DNA of 64,000 nt from Lentisphaeria bacterium UBA1732 (GTDB lineage Bacteria; Verrucomicrobiota; Lentisphaeria; Victivallales; UBA1829): positions 14,002 through 78,001 of the forward strand of contig DCIG01000045.1 of NCBI GenBank assembly GCA_002315855.1, written 5' to 3'. The notes under the pieces are model-generated. The model was not told where the DNA came from. It saw nothing but the letters and a program-made list of their open reading frames with translations, and made no database searches. Each line of letters starts with the position of its first letter. The stretch's first letter is position 1. Shown here one piece after another: positions 61,065 to 64,000 of this stretch. A program made the translations under genes and the position numbers.

Positions 61065-62093
61065 ATGTCTTATCCTTATCCGATCCGGACCGATATTGAT
61101 TGGTCATCACTGTCATTCAGCTACAGCAAAACACGCTCATTCATCTATTTTGAGTGGAAAAACGGAGCCTGGAGCAAGGGCGAACTCCGCACCGATCCAA
61201 ACATAACGATGTCGATTGCCGCAACCTGCCTGCACTACGGACAGGCCTGCTTTGAAGGCATGAAGGCATTCCGCTGCAAAGACGGCAAAGTCAGAGTGTT
61301 CCGTCCGATTGAAAACGTGCGCAGAATGAACCGCACGGGTCATCAGCTGCTGCATCCGGAAATTCCGGAAGACATGTACATGGACGCCATTCATCAGGTG
61401 GTGCTGGACAATGTGGACTATGTGCCGCCCTACGAAAGCGGCGGGTCTCTGTACATCCGTCCGCTGTACATCGGCACAGGCGCGCAAATCGGTGTGTCTC
61501 CCGCAAGCGAATACGTTTTCATGATTATGGTCATGCCGGTTGGCGCATACTATAAAGACGGACTGAAAGGCGTGCCCGCACTGGTCATCGAAGATTACGA
61601 CAGAGCAGCCCCGAAAGGCATGGGACAGTACAAGGTCGCCGGAAACTACGGAGCAAGCCTGATGCCCGCCAAGCTGGCCAAGAAAGCCGGATATCCGATT
61701 CCGCTGTTCCTGGATCCCCGCGAACACAAGTACATCGATGAGTTCGGGACAAGCAACTTCTTCGCCATCAGCCGCGACGGCAAGTACGTTACAAGCGATT
61801 CACCGTCCATTCTGCCAAGCGTTACAAACATGTCTCTGATGCAAGTTGCCCGCGATTTGGGTCTGACCGTGGAAAAGCGACCTGTTCCGGCAAGCGAGCT
61901 GGATGATTTCGCCGAGGTGGGCGCCTGCGGTACAGCTGTGGTCATCACGCCGATTTCGTCCGTTACCATCGGCGGCAAAGTGATTGAATACGGTCATGAA
62001 TGCGGTCCGATCTCGCAGAAACTGTACGACAGACTGCTGGGAACACAGAAAGGCGAACTGGAAGACATCCACAACTGGCTGTTTGAAATCTAA
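61065..62093 (+). CDS. ilvE: Branched-chain amino acid aminotransferase
   Basis: A 342-residue class IV aminotransferase for the last step of Val, Leu and Ile synthesis. It has ATCLHYGQACFEGMKAFR, LYIRPLYIGTGAQIGVSP, KGMGQYKVAGNYGASL with the PLP lysine, HKYIDEFGTSNFFAI and EVGACGTAVVITPI. It belongs to the larger (eukaryote-like) BCAT subgroup by length and by these blocks. AGGAG lies about eight bases upstream of the ATG. The terminator at 62121-62170 shows it is a single-gene unit. Confidence 0.96.
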   Translation: MSYPYPIRTDIDWSSLSFSYSKTRSFIYFEWKNGAWSKGELRTDPNITMSIAATCLHYGQACFEGMKAFRCKDGKVRVFRPIENVRRMNRTGHQLLHPEIPEDMYMDAIHQVVLDNVDYVPPYESGGSLYIRPLYIGTGAQIGVSPASEYVFMIMVMPVGAYYKDGLKGVPALVIEDYDRAAPKGMGQYKVAGNYGASLMPAKLAKKAGYPIPLFLDPREHKYIDEFGTSNFFAISRDGKYVTSDSPSILPSVTNMSLMQVARDLGLTVEKRPVPASELDDFAEVGACGTAVVITPISSVTIGGKVIEYGHECGPISQKLYDRLLGTQKGELEDIHNWLFEI

Positions 62094-62120
62094 GTCCGTT
62101 TTCAAGGTATCTCAAATAAG

Positions 62121-62170
62121 GAGCGCATACGGGAGACAATCATTGCCAAACGTGTATGCGCTCTTTTTTT
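62121..62170 (+). terminator. Terminator of ilvE
   Basis: A perfect 10-bp stem, GAGCGCATAC / GTATGCGCTC, then seven T. Confidence 0.9.
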
Positions 62171-62200
62171 CATGTTTTACATCACTCAGGAGTATTCAAA

Positions 62201-63535
62201 ATGACCCGTCTCACAGCCTCTCTCATGACAGTTCTCATGCTGACGACAGGTGCGGTCTCTGCGTCAAGCACGGGCAGCAAGACAGCCGAAACAGAGCGCG
62301 AATCGTTGAAAGCCGGAGACTTCAGCATCAAGACGGGGACGAATGCTTCCGAGGAAAACGGGGCAGGAACGAAAACGGGGAATCTGCAGAAAATCGAGGT
62401 GGATTCGAGCAATATCCGCGTAATTGAACGAACCCAAAACCAAGAAAAAACGGTTAAAAAAGGCGAACCGGCGACGACATGCGAAACGCCAAGCGGGTCG
62501 CTTGCAGCATCCCTGCCGTTAGCCGATCCGTCCGTCATAACGGAATGGAGACCGATTTTTCATTTCGGCAATACAAGGGGAATCCGACTGCCGGATGTGC
62601 AGCTCTCCGAAGACGGGAGCGTGCTGGCCATCGCAGAAACGACAGGGGCACACAACGGAGCAAACGGGACAAGGCTGGTCCTCCTGAATACATGCACATG
62701 GGAAGCAATCCGCGTGCTGTATTATGATTTCAAAGTGTCAAAAATCGCATTTCTGCCTTCCAGCAAAAACATGGCACTGCTGAAGGAAAAACAGAGTATC
62801 CTGAAGCAAGGGCAGGGGATTGTCGCGGTCAATCTGGAGACGGGGAAGGAAATCTGTGCCGCAGACGTGGAAAACGAGGCGGAAATATCCTGCATGTGCG
62901 GGATGAAAGACACTATTTTTCTTGCCCGAAAAGACAAGGCGGAAATCATCGCCTACCGCATGATCGGGGATGAACTGAAAGCGACGCATATCCAAACTGC
63001 GGAACGCGTGTCCGCGATGTCGGCAACGCCGGACGGAGCATTCCTCGGAGCGGTATCCGCCAAGACGATGACATTTTTCAAACTGTCCGATTTGAAGAAG
63101 TATTCGGCAGAAAATGTGTCATTGAACTGGGCTCCGGTACAGGTGCGTTTTCTGGATTCGCAAAGCAATTATGTTCTGTCGCCGGAGAGCAGCCGGAACA
63201 CATCGGCGGTGCTGATACGCGGGGGACGGAAGATTGAATTTGCCGGACGAAGCGCAGGATATGTGCTGACCTCGCATGACGGGAAAACGCTGTATGCGGG
63301 CTATCAGGTCAACGGGCAAATCGACAGAGTCGATCCCGTGTCAACCGAAGTGCTGGAGACGGTGAAGCTGGAACAGATCAAACCGCAGACAATCGGAGAT
63401 TTGCGAAATGTATTCTATCTGGAAAACCGAAAGAGTCTGCTGTGCATCGATACAAACGGGAATATCTATATGACCACACGTCCTGAAAATGAACGAAGAT
63501 GGAAGAAAGCCGTGCTGATGACAGCGAAAAAGTAA
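62201..63535 (+). CDS. Exported beta-propeller-like protein, unknown
   Basis: A 444-residue protein with a signal peptide (ends about TTGAVSAS). A low-complexity Thr/Glu/Asn-rich segment (about 23-100) is followed by repeated four-strand units, such as LPDVQLSEDGSVLAIAET, VSKIAFLPSSKNMALL, VSAMSATPDGAFLGAV and AGYVLTSHDGKTLYAG, that resemble a WD40/YVTN-type propeller. No enzyme motif is seen. The start at 62201 has AGGAG eight bases upstream; a longer frame begins inside the ilvE terminator. It may serve as a periplasmic binding scaffold, which is inference. Confidence 0.7.
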   Translation: MTRLTASLMTVLMLTTGAVSASSTGSKTAETERESLKAGDFSIKTGTNASEENGAGTKTGNLQKIEVDSSNIRVIERTQNQEKTVKKGEPATTCETPSGSLAASLPLADPSVITEWRPIFHFGNTRGIRLPDVQLSEDGSVLAIAETTGAHNGANGTRLVLLNTCTWEAIRVLYYDFKVSKIAFLPSSKNMALLKEKQSILKQGQGIVAVNLETGKEICAADVENEAEISCMCGMKDTIFLARKDKAEIIAYRMIGDELKATHIQTAERVSAMSATPDGAFLGAVSAKTMTFFKLSDLKKYSAENVSLNWAPVQVRFLDSQSNYVLSPESSRNTSAVLIRGGRKIEFAGRSAGYVLTSHDGKTLYAGYQVNGQIDRVDPVSTEVLETVKLEQIKPQTIGDLRNVFYLENRKSLLCIDTNGNIYMTTRPENERRWKKAVLMTAKK

Positions 63536-63860
63536 GAGACGAGGGCATGGAAGATTTTTCCGGATGATATTCAAGAATATCGGCAAGATATTCGGAAAAG
63601 AAATATTGAGCAGAAGATGTGATTTCAAAGTTGCAGAAACGGCTTTGGAATCATTTTTTTTGAAAAGAGTTTCATTTCAAACATCAAAAAAAGTAATTCA
63701 ATGAGATTATTCAATAAGATTATGCGGTTTTTATCGTCAAATAATGAAAGTGCTAAAAGCTCCATTCGATTTACCTGATGAATGAATCGGGATTCTTTTC
63801 AGCATTCATCCACAAAAACCATTTTCAAGAGCTAAATTCATATCACAGGAGACACCCAAA
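63536..63860. other. Intergenic region before the last gene
   Basis: A 325-base AT-rich region with the terminator at 63620-63661 and, near 63829, a GAGCTAAATTC motif like the leader motif seen elsewhere. Nothing else is recognised. Confidence 0.45.
63620..63661 (+). terminator. Terminator of the propeller-like gene
   Basis: An 11-bp stem, TGATTTCAAAG / CTTTGGAATCA (one G-U pair), a 12-base loop and eight T. The arms belong to the GATTTCAAA hairpin family. Confidence 0.85.
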
Positions 63861-64000
63861 ATGAAAAAAATTTTAATTACAATCATTCTTGCCTGTATAG
63901 CCTGCATTATTTCCTTTTCTGTATGGTATTGTTTCAAAGGGAAGAATATTCAGATGAGTGAACGGAATGATCAGGTTTCAATGGAGAAACAGCCGAAAAC
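63861..64000 (+). CDS. Membrane-anchored protein, partial at right edge
   Basis: ATG at 63861 with AGGAG about nine bases upstream opens a frame that runs off the window after 46 codons without a stop. It starts with a hydrophobic helix (ILITIILACIACIISFSVWY) after MKK, then a polar stretch, so it is a signal-anchored or exported protein. The beginning resembles the N-terminus of the FGE-domain protein (MKK plus a short helix), but nothing more can be said. Confidence 0.55.
   Translation, partial: MKKILITIILACIACIISFSVWYCFKGKNIQMSERNDQVSMEKQPK

Noticed and set aside
62156..62200. Longer start of the propeller-like gene
   Set aside because: It begins inside the ilvE terminator; the ATG at 62201 has a ribosome site and a signal peptide.

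Overview
The window looks like chromosome of a Gram-negative member of the Lentisphaerae (Victivallales-like, probably from a gut). This is inferred from the gene mix, not from a marker gene: a GH115 alpha-glucuronidase, many exported lipoproteins, FGE-sulfatase-fold proteins, a planctomycete-type Ser/Thr kinase with a zinc ribbon, a Pal lipoprotein and a YdbH/YnbE/YdbL envelope system. No rRNA, tRNA, CRISPR array or insertion sequence was recognised. Promoters share a TTGAnn - 16/17 bp - TATATT form, and many genes end in clear hairpin plus T-run terminators.

Layout, left to right. 1-9 kb: a partial SASA-type esterase lipoprotein, DUF2851 and DUF523/TudS genes, a small lipoprotein, then a MacB-like ABC ATPase, a tandem FtsX permease and an exported terpene-cyclase-fold protein. 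9-16 kb: a GH115 enzyme, an ECF-type Co/Ni importer (cbiM-cbiQ-cbiO) and a sodium:neurotransmitter-type symporter. 16-20 kb: the ydbH-ynbE-ydbL operon for lipid transport between the membranes. 20-23 kb: three uncharacterised membrane proteins. 22.7-25.5 kb: a dat-ddc operon that would make 1,3-diaminopropane. 25.9-31.6 kb: a pentameric ligand-gated channel whose start is disturbed by a poly(A) tract, two tandem EamA transporters, and an SGNH hydrolase fused to a GT-C-like membrane domain. 31.6-35 kb: accA / GNAT / murI and a LysM-YkuD protein that lacks the catalytic cysteine. 35.6-37.4 kb: a membrane-anchored protein with two FGE/C-type-lectin-fold domains. 37.6-50.5 kb: a kinase, transketolase, a GT-C-like protein, recN, and an nth / DUF374 / cinA / ABC exporter operon. 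50.6-53.7 kb: a PqqD-like gene, an autotransporter-type O-heptosyltransferase and a GT2 gene. 54-56.7 kb: a Mu-like phage remnant. 57-64 kb: an ABC-2 exporter, truA, pal, ilvE, an exported propeller-like protein and a partial membrane protein.

The most interesting signal is in the double FGE-domain protein. Its two C-terminal repeat segments (36488-36631 and 35627-35770) differ at 17 of 48 codons. Every difference is in codon position 1 or 2, none is synonymous, and nearly all are NNC codons. That is the footprint of adenine-directed mutagenesis by a diversity-generating retroelement (DGR). No reverse transcriptase or template repeat is visible in the window, so the machinery would have to act from elsewhere in the genome.

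Other points of note are a switch of strand composition near 49-50.6 kb, a family of intergenic hairpins with GAGCTGATTTCAAA arms, a GT2 gene whose only plausible start is AUA, and two enzymes with substituted nucleophiles.
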